From an uncultured Oscillospiraceae bacterium (GTDB lineage Bacteria; Bacillota; Clostridia; Oscillospirales; Ruminococcaceae): DNA of 6,651 bases. The translations under genes and the position numbers were made by a program. A model generated the notes under the pieces. That model was not told where the DNA came from. It did not search any database and worked only from the letters and a program-made list of their open reading frames with translations. The stretch is from the NCBI GenBank assembly GCA_934466455.1, contig CAKSLF010000031.1:1-6651 (forward strand), given 5' to 3'. This document shows positions 6,556 through 6,651 of this stretch, piece after piece. Numbering within the stretch: the stretch's first letter is position 1; the number at the start of each line of letters is the position of its first letter.

Positions 6556-6575
6556 TTTTGTTCCTCTCTATCTGA

Positions 6576-6651
6576 TTATTTTATATCGTTTTCATCAAAG
6601 GGGTCGCCGCACTGGGGGCAGAATTTCGGAGGATTTTTGGGGTCTTCCGGT
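6576..6651 (-). CDS. C-terminal end of a protein with a CPQCG zinc-ribbon tail (5' end outside window)
   Basis: Only the last 24 codons and a TAA stop are present. The minus-strand frame reads PEDPKNPPKF, then CPQCGDPFDENDIK. The CxxCG element is half of a zinc ribbon or a terminal zinc knuckle and ends the protein. Such tails are common in SPFH-domain proteins of the YdjI/virion-core-like group, which accompany YdjG and YdjH homologues, so this is a plausible identity. The visible part cannot prove it; a zinc-ribbon adaptor of another family is also possible. The stop is 20 bases from the ATG of the next gene, which has its own ribosome binding site in the gap. Confidence 0.82.
   Translation of the reverse strand, partial: PEDPKNPPKFCPQCGDPFDENDIK

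Overview
The window looks like chromosomal DNA of a low-to-moderate GC, Gram-positive gut-type Clostridia (Oscillospiraceae/Ruminococcaceae-like). The evidence is strong AGGAGG-type ribosome binding sites, TTGACA/TATAAT promoters, Rho-independent terminators after most units, and a surface protein ending in an NPNTG sorting signal with a hydrophobic stretch and a lysine tail. The lineage is inferred from these traits and not from any search. All protein genes lie on the minus strand. The only plus-strand gene is a tRNA.

Layout from left to right. (1) A tRNA-Arg(CCG) gene at 163-237 has its own consensus promoter and a terminator that also serves the convergent neighbour. (2) At 287-1666 is a GTG-started AAA-type ATPase of the ATPase_2/DUF234 kind. 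It keeps the Walker A motif but has lost the Walker B glutamate and apparently all the catalytic residues of its C-terminal nuclease-like domain. It is driven by a near-perfect minus-strand promoter at 1734-1762. (3) Two hairpins at 1775-1800 and 1851-1887 end the next unit upstream. (4) At 1939-3510 is a 523-residue secreted, probably sortase-anchored surface protein of no recognised family. Upstream of it is an unusual leader containing a roughly 110-bp long-range inverted repeat. (5) About 490 bp hold no convincing gene (3511-4004), with a strong hairpin terminator at 3882-3918. (6) A compact operon runs in from the right edge: the last 24 codons of a protein with a C-terminal zinc-ribbon half-motif (6576-6651), a double zinc-ribbon membrane protein (5461-6555), a TPM-domain membrane protein (4623-5447) and a cytoplasmic protein resembling DUF6935 (4005-4586).

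The operon is the most coherent functional unit. A zinc-ribbon membrane protein followed by a secreted-domain TPM membrane protein resembles YdjG and YdjH of Bacillus subtilis. Those work with YdjI (an SPFH protein) and PspA in a membrane-stress complex. The cut-off upstream gene, with its CPQCG tail, could be the SPFH partner. The DUF6935-like protein would then be an extra, uncharacterised cytoplasmic member. This is inference from domain order and needs the sequence beyond the right edge. No mobile element, CRISPR array or clear new defence system is visible.
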